Of a stretch of DNA of 64,000 nucleotides, positions 9,578-17,380 are shown piece after piece; within the stretch, counting starts at the first letter, position 1; each line of letters opens with the position of its first letter. Location of the stretch: contig CAVSRB010000004.1 of the NCBI GenBank assembly GCA_963730305.1, forward strand, positions 496,001 through 560,000. The letters run 5' to 3'. The notes beneath the pieces are model-generated. The model ran no database searches. It was given only the letters and a program-made list of their open reading frames with translations, and was not told where the DNA came from. The DNA comes from CAMYMQ01 sp963730305 (GTDB lineage: Bacteria; Pseudomonadota; Alphaproteobacteria; Bin65). Made by a program: the position numbers and the translations under genes.

Positions 9578-9610
9578 ACAAAAAAGGGCCCGGATCAGCG
9601 ATCCGGGCCC
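9578..9610 (-). terminator. Strong intrinsic terminator of the second amtB
   Basis: A perfect 11-bp stem GGGCCCGGATC (9586-9596) pairs with GATCCGGGCCC (9600-9610) around a 3-base loop and is followed on the minus strand by TTTTTTTGTC. It lies 60 bases beyond the amtB copy 2 stop and separates the two glnK-amtB units into distinct transcripts. Confidence 0.9.
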
Positions 9611-9669
9611 GAGTTACCGCTGGCTGGCAGGCCGCGGCAGGAGGTTGGCGACCGGAGTCGCCGGGAACG

Positions 9670-10974
9670 CTATTGCACGGTCTCGCCGTGGATCTCGAGG
9701 TCGAGGCTGCCGCGCTCGACTTCCTCGCTGACCCGCAGGCCGGTGACCGCCTTGACGATCATCAGGATCACGAAGGTGATCACGCCGGTCCACACGACCG
9801 TGGCGAGGACGCCGTAGATCTGCGGCAGGATCTGGTGGAAGTTGCCGTCGACCCAGCCCACCGGATCCTTGGCGCCGGTGACGAACTTGGTCGCGAACAC
9901 GCCGGTCAGCAGCGCGCCGACGATGCCGCCCACGCCGTGGACGCCGAAGGCGTCGAGCGAGTCGTCATAGCCGAGCTTGTGCTTGAGGCTGGTGGCCGCC
10001 CAGTAGCAGATCGCGCCGGCGGCGATGCCGATGACGATCGCACCGAGCACGCCGACGAAGCCCGACGCCGGGGTGATGGCGACGAGGCCCGCGACGGCGC
10101 CCGAGATGATCCCGAGCACGCTCGGCTTGCCCTTGCCCATCCACTCGATGAACATCCAGGTCATGGCCGCGACGCCCGTGGCGAGCTGGGTGACCAGCAT
10201 CGCGAAGCCGGCGCCGGCACCGGCGGTCAGCGCCGAACCGGCGTTGAAGCCGAACCAGCCGACCCACAGCAGCGAGGCGCCGATGACGCTGAGCGTCAGG
10301 TTGTGCGGAGCCATGTTCTCCTTGCCGTAACCGAGCCGCTTGCCGAGGACGATGGCCGTGACCAGGCCGGCGACGCCGCAGTTGATGTGAACCACCGTGC
10401 CGCCCGCGAAGTCGAGGGCGCCGAGGCCGGCGACCCAGCCGCCCGAACCCCAGACCCAGTGCGCGATCGGCGCGTAGACGAAGATCGCCCACAGCGTCAT
10501 CATCAACAGCATCGCCGAGAACTTCATCCGGTCGACGAAGGCGCCGACGATCAGGGCCGGCGTGATGATCGCGAAGGTCATCTGGAACATCACGAACACG
10601 CTCTCCGGAATGGTGCCGGACAGCGTGTTGGGGCCGATGCCCATCAGGAACAGCTTGGAGAAGCCGCCGAAATACTTGCCCTCGCCGCCGAACGCGATGC
10701 TGTAGCCGATCACGACCCAGATGATCGTGACCAGGCAGGTGATGGCGAAGATCTGCATCACCGCGTTCAGCACGTTCTTCTTGCGGACCATGCCGCCGTA
10801 GAAGAGCGCGACGCCCGGGATGGTCATCAGCAGCACCAGCGCGGTCGAGGTCAGCATCCACGCGGTGTCGCCCGCGTTCAGCTTGTCCTCGGCCATGGCG
10901 ATGCCCGGCGTCAGGAAGGCGACCGCCCCGGCGAGCGGCGCGGCCAGTCGTTTCAGATTGCGTATGGATACCAT
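9670..10974 (-). CDS. amtB: Ammonium transporter AmtB, copy 2
   Basis: This 434-residue Amt-family ammonium channel begins with a cleavable signal sequence (AAPLAGAVAFLTPGIAMA), as in many proteobacterial AmtB proteins. Landmarks include ALFYGGMVRKKNVLN, ALDFAGGTVVHINCG with the first pore His, LLWVGWFGFNAGSAL, and FGVHGVGGIVGALLTG with the second pore His. It is the canonical type, while copy 1 is more diverged. It lies 15 bases after PII copy 2, which is preceded by a consensus sigma-54 promoter, so expression under nitrogen limitation is expected. Confidence 0.95.
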   Translation of the reverse strand: MVSIRNLKRLAAPLAGAVAFLTPGIAMAEDKLNAGDTAWMLTSTALVLLMTIPGVALFYGGMVRKKNVLNAVMQIFAITCLVTIIWVVIGYSIAFGGEGKYFGGFSKLFLMGIGPNTLSGTIPESVFVMFQMTFAIITPALIVGAFVDRMKFSAMLLMMTLWAIFVYAPIAHWVWGSGGWVAGLGALDFAGGTVVHINCGVAGLVTAIVLGKRLGYGKENMAPHNLTLSVIGASLLWVGWFGFNAGSALTAGAGAGFAMLVTQLATGVAAMTWMFIEWMGKGKPSVLGIISGAVAGLVAITPASGFVGVLGAIVIGIAAGAICYWAATSLKHKLGYDDSLDAFGVHGVGGIVGALLTGVFATKFVTGAKDPVGWVDGNFHQILPQIYGVLATVVWTGVITFVILMIVKAVTGLRVSEEVERGSLDLEIHGETVQ

Positions 10975-10989
10975 TCGGTCCTTCTCCCC

Positions 10990-11328
10990 TTACAACGCTT
11001 CGGCGTCGCGCTCGCCGGTGCGGATGCGCACCGCCGACGTCACATCGACGACGAACACCTTGCCGTCGCCGATGTTCCCCGTCTTGGCGGCGTTGACGAT
11101 CGCCTCGACGCATTGTTCGGCGATGCCGTCATCGACGACGACTTCGAGCTTCACCTTGGGCAGAAAGGAGATTGCGTATTCCGCCCCGCGATAGATTTCA
11201 GTGTGTCCCTTCTGCCGGCCGAATCCCTTGACTTCGGAAACGGTGAGCCCCGCGATGCCGACGGATGTCAGCGCCTCGCGAACCTCATCCAGCTTGAAGG
11301 GCTTGACGATTGCGATGATCAGTTTCAT
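10990..11328 (-). CDS. glnK: PII nitrogen regulator GlnK/GlnB, copy 2
   Basis: This is a 112-residue PII protein with the standard features: MKLIIAIVKPFKLDEV, T-loop RGAEYAISFLPK with Tyr51, and NIGDGKVFVVDV plus AVRIRTGE at the nucleotide-binding cleft. The ATG at 11328 is the family start; an open frame reaching 11775 is spurious. It differs from copy 1 at many positions, so the two are not a recent duplication. A perfect -24/-12 element lies at 11390-11405, which points to control by NtrC and RpoN. amtB copy 2 follows after 15 bases. Confidence 0.95.
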   Translation of the reverse strand: MKLIIAIVKPFKLDEVREALTSVGIAGLTVSEVKGFGRQKGHTEIYRGAEYAISFLPKVKLEVVVDDGIAEQCVEAIVNAAKTGNIGDGKVFVVDVTSAVRIRTGERDAEAL

Positions 11329-11389
11329 TCGCTCTCCCCTTCCCATGAGCTTGGAACGACGCCGCCATGGCGTGCCCTCGCGGCTCAAA

Positions 11390-11405
11390 AGCAAATTCCG
11401 TGCCA
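11390..11405 (-). promoter_or_regulatory. Sigma-54 promoter for glnK-amtB copy 2
   Basis: On the minus strand the bases read TGGCACGGAATTTGCT, an exact match to the RpoN consensus TGGCACG-N4-TTGCW, with the invariant GG and GC 10 bp apart. It sits 62 bases upstream of the glnK start and points toward it. This predicts RpoN- and NtrC-dependent expression. Confidence 0.9.
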
Positions 11406-11623
11406 GACTTTTCGAATTTCCGCCGCGGCGGCGGAATCGCTGGCGTTGCGCGCGGGCGCTCCGGCGCAACCCTTCCGCGACCGACGCCGCTCGGGGGTCA
11501 CTGCTCAATGTTTGACCACTCCGGACCCACCCGCCGCAGACGCCCGGCCGCGGCGGGGCGGGGACGATTCGCCGCGCGCGGCGGACGCTGGACAGGTCCG
11601 GTCTCCGGGGTGATGCTGCGCCG

Positions 11624-12889
11624 GTGAACACGGCACCAACATCCGGGCGTGGCATGGCCCGCGCCGATTGCGTGATCGCCGGCGGCGGCCTGGTCGGCGC
11701 GACCCTGGCGATCGCGCTGGCCGACGCGGGACTCGAGGTGGTCGTGGTCGACCGCGCCGATCCCGACACGGTCATGTCCGCGCCCTATGACGGGCGCACC
11801 TGCGCGATCGCCTACGGTTCGCAGCGGCTGCTGGAGACGATCGGCGTGTGGGACGGGATGGCGCCGGCGGCCGAGCCGATCCACGACATCCACGTGACCG
11901 ACGGCAGCTCGCCCCTGTTCCTGCATTTCAGCTTCGGCGAGCTGGGCGACCGCTACGCCGGCGCGCCGTTCGGCTGGATCGTCGAGAACCGCGCCACCCG
12001 GCAGGCGCTGTACGAGCGGGCGCGGGGGATCGCGCCGTTAACCATACGGTGGCGGCGGTCGGTCGCCGACTGGTCCGCCGCCGGCGCGATGGCCGAGGTC
12101 GTCCTGGATGATGGCGCCAGGATCGAGACACCGCTGCTGATCGCCGCCGACGGCAGCGATTCGGCGCTGCGCGGCAAGGCCCGGATCGCCACCACCAACT
12201 GGCGCTATCGCCAGACCGCGATCGTCTGCGTCGCCGCCCACGAGCTGCCGCACCGGGGCATCGCCCACGAACGCTTCCTCAAGCCGGGGCCGTTCGCGCT
12301 GCTGCCGATGACCGACGATCCCGAGGTCGGCCACCGGTCGTCGGTGGTGTGGACCGAGGACCCCGACCGCGTCGCCGGCCTGCTGGCGCTGCCCGACGAC
12401 GACTTCTCGGACGAGCTGCGGCGCCGCTTCGGCGACTGGTACGGCGCGATCCGGGTCGCCGGGCCGCGCTGGTCCTACCCGCTGCGCCTGCTCCACGCCG
12501 AGACCTACGTCCGGCCGCGCTTCGCGCTGATCGGCGACGCCGCCCACACCATCCACCCGATCGCCGGCCAGGGCCTCAACCTGGGCCTGCGCGACGTCGC
12601 GGCGCTGGCCGAGGTGCTGGTCGACGCCCATAGGCTCGGCCTCGACCTGGGCGCGAGCCACCTGCTCAAGCGCTACGAGCGCTGGCGGCGCTTCGACAAC
12701 ATGGCGCTGATGTCGGGGATGGACGCGCTCAACCGGCTGTTCTCGAACGACGTGCCACCCATCCGGCTGGCCCGCGACATCGGCATCGCCGCGGTCAACC
12801 GGATGCCGGGGCTGAAGCGCTTCTTCATGCAGCACGCGATGGGCACGGTCGGGGTGTTGCCCAAGCTGATCCGGGGCGAGAGGCTGTAG
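11624..12889 (+). CDS. ubiH: UbiH/UbiF/Coq6-family FAD-dependent hydroxylase
   Basis: This is a flavin monooxygenase of the ubiquinone-ring hydroxylase family, about 411-421 residues, probably loosely membrane-associated. It shows the FAD-binding VIAGGGLVGATLAIALADAG near the start, the middle VENRATRQALYERA, and the second FAD motif ALIGDAAHTIHPIAGQGLNL with GLRDVAALAEVL. The ATG at 11654 (MARADCVIAGG) fits the family better than the GTG at 11624. Which ring position it hydroxylates cannot be told from sequence. It is divergent from the glnK-amtB unit and convergent with the DUF971 gene. Confidence 0.85.
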   Translation: MNTAPTSGRGMARADCVIAGGGLVGATLAIALADAGLEVVVVDRADPDTVMSAPYDGRTCAIAYGSQRLLETIGVWDGMAPAAEPIHDIHVTDGSSPLFLHFSFGELGDRYAGAPFGWIVENRATRQALYERARGIAPLTIRWRRSVADWSAAGAMAEVVLDDGARIETPLLIAADGSDSALRGKARIATTNWRYRQTAIVCVAAHELPHRGIAHERFLKPGPFALLPMTDDPEVGHRSSVVWTEDPDRVAGLLALPDDDFSDELRRRFGDWYGAIRVAGPRWSYPLRLLHAETYVRPRFALIGDAAHTIHPIAGQGLNLGLRDVAALAEVLVDAHRLGLDLGASHLLKRYERWRRFDNMALMSGMDALNRLFSNDVPPIRLARDIGIAAVNRMPGLKRFFMQHAMGTVGVLPKLIRGERL

Positions 12890-13298
12890 CGGCGGTCCGG
12901 GCGGGTTTGCAACCCGCCCGCCTTGTCACGGGTCCCGGCTCAGCCCGCTGCGCTTCGAGCGCGGCCAGGTAGGCGGCCCACAGCCGGTCCTGGTTGACGC
13001 CGAGGTGATAGAGAAAGTCCCAGCTATAGATGCCGGTGTCGTGCAGGTCGTCGAAGTCGATGCGGATGGCGTAGTTGCCGACCGGCTCGACCTTCATGAT
13101 GCCGACGTGGCGGCGGCCGGGGACGATCTGCTTCTCGTCGGCGCCGTGGCCGCGGACCTCGGCCGACGGGCTCTCGACGCGCAGGTATTCGGCGGGCAGG
13201 CTGAACGCGCTGCCGTCGTCGAAATCGATCTCGAGCAGCTTCTCCTTCGACTTCAGCCGGATCTCGACCGGCCAGTGGCGGGTGCCGCCGGGTTCCAT
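12825..13298 (-). CDS. DUF971 domain protein
   Basis: Residues 10-115 match the DUF971 fold, also found at the N-terminus of gamma-butyrobetaine hydroxylase: WPVEIRLKSKEKLLEIDFDDG, FSLPAEYLRVESPSAEV, VGIMKVEPVGNYAIRIDFDDLHDTG-like continuation and IYSWDFLYHLG. The last 35 residues are Arg/Ala-rich, unlike the family, and run 65 bases into the convergent ubiH-like gene. A strong hairpin (12898-12920) lies inside this tail, and another frame has a stop at about 12926, so the real gene probably ends there after an indel. The Trm112-like gene precedes it by 8 bases. Function is not established; a role in Fe-S handling is often suggested. Confidence 0.8.
   Translation of the reverse strand: MEPGGTRHWPVEIRLKSKEKLLEIDFDDGSAFSLPAEYLRVESPSAEVRGHGADEKQIVPGRRHVGIMKVEPVGNYAIRIDFDDLHDTGIYSWDFLYHLGVNQDRLWAAYLAALEAQRAEPGPVTRRAGCKPARTAATASRPGSAWATPRPCPSRAA
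12898..12920. terminator. Hairpin between convergent genes
   Basis: A 10-bp perfect stem, CGGGCGGGTT/AACCCGCCCG around TGC, lies just after the ubiH-like stop and inside the doubtful 3' tail of the DUF971 frame. There is no U-tract on either side, so it may be a bidirectional pause or Rho-assisted terminator. Confidence 0.45.
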
Positions 13299-13306
13299 CG
13301 CCTCGC

Positions 13307-13504
13307 CTATTCGTCGCCGGCCAGCGGCCGGGCTTCGTCCTGGAGCATGATCGGGATGCCGTCGCGGATCGGATAGGCCAGCCCGGCGGCGTCGGAGATC
13401 AACTCCTGCGCCTGGGCGTCGTAGCGCAGCGGCTGGTGCGAGACCGGGCAGGTCAGGATTTCGAGCAGCTTGGGGTCGACGGCGGATTGCGGCTTGTCGG
13501 GCAT
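13307..13504 (-). CDS. Trm112-like protein
   Basis: This is a 65-residue Trm112/YcaR-type protein: VDPKLLEILTCPVSHQPLRYD followed by LISDAAGLAYPIRDGIPIML. Eukaryotic Trm112 is a zinc-binding activator of methyltransferases; the bacterial proteins are small and of uncertain role. Only one Cys remains (the first of the usual pairs), so zinc binding is doubtful, as in many proteobacterial members. The start at 13504 leaves out a 35-residue leader with no resemblance. It probably shares a transcript with DUF971 (8-base gap). Confidence 0.85.
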   Translation of the reverse strand: MPDKPQSAVDPKLLEILTCPVSHQPLRYDAQAQELISDAAGLAYPIRDGIPIMLQDEARPLAGDE

Positions 13505-13601
13505 GGATGCCTTGGGCTCGGGTCGGAAGGGCCGCACCATAGCGCAGCCACCCCGGTCCTCGCTATAGTCCCCCGTCACCGCCGAGGGACCCGCGCCGCC
13601 C

Positions 13602-13633
13602 ATGACCATCGAATCATGACCATCGACCTATGA
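13602..13633 (+). other. Two mini-ORFs from a 14-bp tandem repeat before the amidohydrolase start
   Basis: A 14-bp unit ATGACCATCGA(A/C)(T/C)(C/T) occurs three times in tandem with ATGs at 13602, 13616 and 13630. Because 14 is not a multiple of three, each copy is in a different frame. The first reads M-T-I-E-S-stop, its TGA overlapping the next ATG. The second reads M-T-I-D-L-stop, its TGA overlapping the third ATG, which opens the real gene (M-T-I-D-L-H-T-H). A GAGGGA sequence lies upstream of the first ATG, so ribosomes could reach the gene by stop-start reinitiation. Confidence 0.6.
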
Positions 13634-14631
13634 CGATCGACCTGCACACCCACTACGTCCCCGCCGCCCTGGCCGACGCCCTGCGCGAACGGACCGAGCC
13701 GCCGTGGATCGAGCGCGCGCCCGAGGGCGGCGAGCGGTTCAACATGCCGATCGGCAGCCTCCCGTTCACCGAGGCCTTCGTCGACATGGACCAGCGGCTC
13801 GACTTCATGGACGACCACGGCGTCGACCTGCAGATGCTGTCCTTCCCCGGCCTGTTCGGGCTCGACAGCCTGCCGGCGGCCGAGGCCGAGCCGCTGTTGC
13901 GGCTGTTCAACGACGACCTCGGCCCGCTGTGCGCGCGCCACCCGAACCGCTTCCTCGGCCTCGCCGCCCTGCCGATCGCCGACATGGACATGGCCGTGGC
14001 CGAGCTGCGCCGGGCGGTCGACACGCTGGGCCTGGCCGGGGCGATCCTGCCGGTCAACGGCTTCGTCACCGCCGACCACGCCGCCGCCTTCGCGCCGCTG
14101 TTCGCCGCGGCCGATGCGCTCGGCGCGCACCTGTTCATCCATCCCGGCCGCCGGCCCGACGAGGTGCCGCCGCCGGGCACGCCCCTGCCGCCGATGCCCG
14201 ACCAGGCGATCGCGCGCCGCGCGCTGGAGGTCCAGCACCTGGTCGCCCACGCGATGGTGACCTTGCTGTTCACCGATTTCCTCGACGCCTATCCGAACGT
14301 CTCGGTCCACGTCGCCAACCTGGGCGGCACCCTGCCGATGGTGATCGAGCGGATGGACCACGTCGTCGAGACCCGCGCGCCGGACACGCCGCTGTTCACC
14401 GGCCGCGCCCGGCGGCTGCACGTCGACTGCTCGTCGCTCGGCCCGCACGCGATCGAGGTCGCCGCCGCGATCTTCGGCCACGACCGGCTGGTGGTGGGCA
14501 CCGACTGCCCGATCTTCCGCACCGACTGGACCCTGCGCGCGATCGCCGCCGCCCGGCTGACCGAGGCCGAGCGCCACGCGATCCGCCACGACAACGCGGC
14601 GAAGCTGCTGGCCCGGTTCCTGGAAGGCTAG
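13630..14631 (+). CDS. Amidohydrolase family 2 (ACMSD-like decarboxylase/hydrolase)
   Basis: The 333-residue protein is a TIM-barrel metal enzyme of the amidohydrolase-2 family, which includes aminocarboxymuconate-semialdehyde and 5-carboxyvanillate decarboxylases. The N-terminal metal motif is DLHTHYVP (H-x-H). HLFIHPGRRP supplies the next metal-binding His. VHVANLGGTLPMVIERMDH follows, then VVGTDCPIF carries the metal-binding Asp, and RHAIRHDNAAKLL closes the fold as in the family. Neighbours do not reveal a substrate. Its start is the third copy of a 14-bp tandem repeat, described separately. Confidence 0.85.
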   Translation: MTIDLHTHYVPAALADALRERTEPPWIERAPEGGERFNMPIGSLPFTEAFVDMDQRLDFMDDHGVDLQMLSFPGLFGLDSLPAAEAEPLLRLFNDDLGPLCARHPNRFLGLAALPIADMDMAVAELRRAVDTLGLAGAILPVNGFVTADHAAAFAPLFAAADALGAHLFIHPGRRPDEVPPPGTPLPPMPDQAIARRALEVQHLVAHAMVTLLFTDFLDAYPNVSVHVANLGGTLPMVIERMDHVVETRAPDTPLFTGRARRLHVDCSSLGPHAIEVAAAIFGHDRLVVGTDCPIFRTDWTLRAIAAARLTEAERHAIRHDNAAKLLARFLEG

Positions 14632-14637
14632 GCGCGT

Positions 14638-15300
14638 CTAGTTCACCGCGCCGGGCGGTTCGTCGTCGGCGCTGTCCATCTCCATCAGGGAGATCATCGT
14701 GCCCGCGCGGTCGGCGCCGTCGGCGGCTTCGAGCAGGGCCTGCTTCTCGATCGGCGAGAACGGGCAGACCATCGACATCACCGACACCAGGTCGCCGGTG
14801 CGCGTCTTGGTGATCGCCTCCCAGTCGGCGGCGAGCTGGCGGCGTTCGAGATAGGCCTTGATGGTGGCGAGCAGGCGGTCGCGGTCGATGGCCGCGTCGT
14901 CGTCCCCGCCCTCGAGGTCGCGGGCGAAGGGGGCGAAGTCGACCGTCATCCGGCGGAAGCCGCTCTCGATCTCCAGCTCCTCCCGCGCGCGGAACCGGCA
15001 CACCCCGGTCAGGGTGATCAGGTAGCGGCCGTCGTCGGTCTCGGCGAAGGTGGTGATCTTGCCGGCGCAGCCGACGTCGTAGAGCTCGGGATGATCACTC
15101 GCCTCGGTCTTCTCCTTGACCCGGGGCTGGATCATGCCGATCAGCCGGTCGCTGCCCAGCGCCGCCTCGATCATCGCCAGGTAGCGCGGCTCGAAGATGT
15201 TGAGCGGCAGCTTGCCCCGAGGCAGCAGCAGCGCGCCCTGGAGCGGGAAGATCGGGATGACCTGCGGCAGCTCGCCGGTCGAGGCGGGGATGATCGCCAT
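14638..15300 (-). CDS. Lon-protease N-terminal (substrate-binding) domain protein
   Basis: This 220-residue protein consists of the LON substrate-binding domain without ATPase or protease parts. Recognisable are IPIFPLQGALLLPRGKLPLNIFEP-like start residues, YLAMIEAALGSDRLIGMIQP, VGCAGKITTFAETDDGRYLI and LTGVCRFR. The C-terminal helical half includes LMVSMVCPFSPIEKQALLEA-like residues, as in the alphaproteobacterial stand-alone family. It lies 22 bases downstream of the thioredoxin gene on the same strand, an adjacency common in this class, so both may act in protein quality control. Confidence 0.88.
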   Translation of the reverse strand: MAIIPASTGELPQVIPIFPLQGALLLPRGKLPLNIFEPRYLAMIEAALGSDRLIGMIQPRVKEKTEASDHPELYDVGCAGKITTFAETDDGRYLITLTGVCRFRAREELEIESGFRRMTVDFAPFARDLEGGDDDAAIDRDRLLATIKAYLERRQLAADWEAITKTRTGDLVSVMSMVCPFSPIEKQALLEAADGADRAGTMISLMEMDSADDEPPGAVN

Positions 15301-15322
15301 CGTCCGCCCCCGACCGCGGGCC

Positions 15323-16264
15323 TTACGAGAACAGGACCGAGGACAGGCGCCGCCGGCCCGCCAGGGTGAGCGGATGGGTCGGCCCCAGCGCCTCGAAGAT
15401 CTTGACGATCTGCTTGCGCGCGGCCTCCTCGTTCCACTCCTTGTCGCGGCGGACGATCTCCAGCAGCTGGTCGAGCGCCGCCTCGGCCTGGCCGCCGGCG
15501 TAGAGCGCGTTGGCCAGGTCGAGCCGCGCCTGGTGGTCGGCCGGGTTGGCGTCCACCGCCGCCTGCAGCGCCCCGGTGTCGCCCGCGCCGGCCGAGGCCT
15601 CGGCCAGCTCGACCGCCGCCCGCGCGGCGGTGACGTCGGGGTCGTTCTCGGCCTCCGGCGGCAGCGCCGCCAGCGCCTGCTTGGCCTGCTCGACGTCGCC
15701 GGCCATCACGGCGCAGCGCGCCAGCCCCGCCGCCGCGGCGACGTTGCCCGGCTCGTGCTCGAGGATGCGGGCGTAGAGCTGGCCGGCATTCGCGGTGTCG
15801 CCGGCCTCGGCCATCGCCTTGGCCTGCTCCAGCGCCTGCGCGATCGCCGCGCCGGCGTCGTCGGCCTCGCCGCCCGCGCCGGCCGTGCCGTCGGTCAGCG
15901 ATTCGATGAAGGCGCGCAGCTGGCTCTCCGGCAGCGCGCCGACGAAGCCGTCGACCGGCTGGCCGTCCTTGAAGGCGTAGACCGCCGGGATCGACTGGAT
16001 GCGCAGCTGCTGGGCCAGCGCCTGGTTCTTGTCGACGTCGATCTTGACCAGCTTGACCTTGCCGCCGGCCTCGGTGACCAGCTTCTCGATCATCGGGCCG
16101 AGCTGCTTGCAGGGTCCGCACCAGGTCGCCCAGAAGTCGACGATCACCGGCACCTCGCGCGAGGCGTCGATGACGTCGGCCTGGAAGTGTGCGGTGTCGC
16201 TGTCCTTGACGACGTCGGCCGCCGCCGCGCCGCCGGGCGCGCTCCCGCCGATTAGCGTTTCCAT
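15323..16264 (-). CDS. cnoX: Thioredoxin/TPR co-chaperone (CnoX/YbbN-like)
   Basis: An N-terminal thioredoxin domain (about residues 20-130) is followed by a long helical region with TPR-like repeats. The redox site is WATWCGPCK with Cys49 and Cys52 counted from the ATG at 16264. The conserved cis-proline occurs in IQSIPAVYAF. Repeats such as GNVAAAAGLARCAVMAGDVEQA and HQARLDLANALYAGGQAEAA fit the YbbN C-terminal half. E. coli CnoX lacks the active CGPC, so this copy is the redox-capable alphaproteobacterial type. The ATG is preferred over a TTG at 16303. It appears to share an operon with the Lon-N domain gene. Confidence 0.88.
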   Translation of the reverse strand: METLIGGSAPGGAAAADVVKDSDTAHFQADVIDASREVPVIVDFWATWCGPCKQLGPMIEKLVTEAGGKVKLVKIDVDKNQALAQQLRIQSIPAVYAFKDGQPVDGFVGALPESQLRAFIESLTDGTAGAGGEADDAGAAIAQALEQAKAMAEAGDTANAGQLYARILEHEPGNVAAAAGLARCAVMAGDVEQAKQALAALPPEAENDPDVTAARAAVELAEASAGAGDTGALQAAVDANPADHQARLDLANALYAGGQAEAALDQLLEIVRRDKEWNEEAARKQIVKIFEALGPTHPLTLAGRRRLSSVLFS

Positions 16265-16603
16265 TTTCGCGTCCGTCCGCTTGGGTTGCTCGTTCGCCTG
16301 CAAAAATGGCGGTTCGCGCGCGGCAAGACAAGGGCCCTGCCGCGGCCGCGCCGTTGCCGGAAATGCGCCGAGGTTATCATCGGTTATCTTTGGTTATCGC
16401 CATAGGCCCGCCGCCGCCCCGCAAACCGGCTCCCCGGGAGAGGGGGCGGGGGTCTCGATGTCATGTTTTGTCAGGTTCGCACATGACAGCGGTTGCCGGG
16501 CGTCAGGTGTCATCGATCGTCGTCACGTGTCATCGGGGCTGGTCCAAGGCGCGGGCGAAAAGCCGGCGAGGTCTCGGGCGCCGGATTCCGCCATCAGAAG
16601 GCT
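16265..16603. other. Intergenic stretch without a convincing gene
   Basis: No coding region is convincing here. The stretch holds a 16-base string ATGTCATGTTTTGTCA near 16458 that recurs near 33567 within another locus, and CATGACAGCGGTTGCC after it. The promoter of the thioredoxin gene should lie at the left edge, but I see no clear -35/-10 pair. Confidence 0.4.
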
Positions 16604-16656
16604 CATGCTCGGCAGAAGACGGCAGGCTCGCCCGCTCGTCTTCTGCCGAGAGCATG
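16604..16656. repeat. Long inverted repeat, hairpin-forming
   Basis: CATGCTC-GGCAGAAGACG (16604-16621) and CGTCTTCTGCC-GAGAGCATG (16637-16656) are inverted copies with a 15-base spacer. The inner 12 bases CGGCAGAAGACG pair perfectly, with a two-base offset further out. There is no T-tract on either strand, so it is less likely to be a simple terminator. Confidence 0.6.
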
Positions 16657-16741
16657 CGACGCGTGAGACGGCGGGTCGGGCGTCGACCAGACGCGCCGGC
16701 ACGGTGCGGAGCTTCGTCAGATAGGAATTATTTCTGGAAAA

Positions 16742-17299
16742 TCAATCCGCGGCGGGCGCGTCCAGGTCCATCACCTGCGGCTCGTGCCCGCAGGCGCGAA
16801 TAAAGGTCAGCAGGTCGTCGCGGGCGATCGCCGTGGTGGCGTCGTTGGTCAGCGGGTGGACGTTGATCGGGTCGTGCGCCATCAGCCCGGCGTCGAGCAC
16901 GACCGTCACCCGCCCTTCGGTGTCGTTGATCAGGCCGAGCGGCGTGACCGAGCCCGGCCGCACGCCCAGCACCTCCCACAGCAGCTCCGGCGACCCGAAC
17001 GACAGCGAGCCGCTGGCGCCGAGCAGCTTGCGCAGCGCCTTCAGGTCGACCGGCCGGTCCTCCTCGGCGACGACCAGCCAGATCCGCTTCTTCTTGTCGC
17101 GCAGGAACAGGTTCTTGACGTGCCCGCCCGGCAGCTGGCCGCGCAGCGCCTTGCTCTCCTCGACCGTGTGCAGCGGCGGGTGGCGGTGGGTGGCGTGGGC
17201 GATGCCCAGCGCGTCGAGCCGGGCGAACAGCGCCTCCGGCGTGGCGGGGGCGTGATCGGACGGGGCGCCGGTCGGATGTTGGGCAGGATCGGACGGCAT
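16742..17299 (-). CDS. Prolyl-tRNA deacylase (YbaK/ProX family)
   Basis: The 185-residue protein belongs to the YbaK/EbsC superfamily that clears mischarged tRNA, close to ProXp-ala (PrdX), which hydrolyses Ala-tRNA(Pro). The conserved catalytic lysine is in GGHVKNLFLRDKKKRIWLVV (Lys62). LGASGSLSFGSPELLWEVLG and VTPLGLINDTEGRVTVVLD match the family's glycine-rich substrate loop, and VHPLTNDATTAIARDDLLTF is the usual end. The first 20 residues are Pro/Ala-rich and probably disordered. The gene stands alone. Confidence 0.88.
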   Translation of the reverse strand: MPSDPAQHPTGAPSDHAPATPEALFARLDALGIAHATHRHPPLHTVEESKALRGQLPGGHVKNLFLRDKKKRIWLVVAEEDRPVDLKALRKLLGASGSLSFGSPELLWEVLGVRPGSVTPLGLINDTEGRVTVVLDAGLMAHDPINVHPLTNDATTAIARDDLLTFIRACGHEPQVMDLDAPAAD

Positions 17300-17380
17300 G
17301 CGGCTCTCCAGGCGGCGGTCGTGCCCCGGTGTTACGCGCAGACGGCGTGGTTCATCAAGGGGTGCGCTGCGGCGGCCGGT

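Noticed and set aside
7503..11613. Plus-strand ORFs of 656 and 737 residues opposite the glnK-amtB units
   Set aside because: Both are antisense shadows of well-recognised minus-strand genes.
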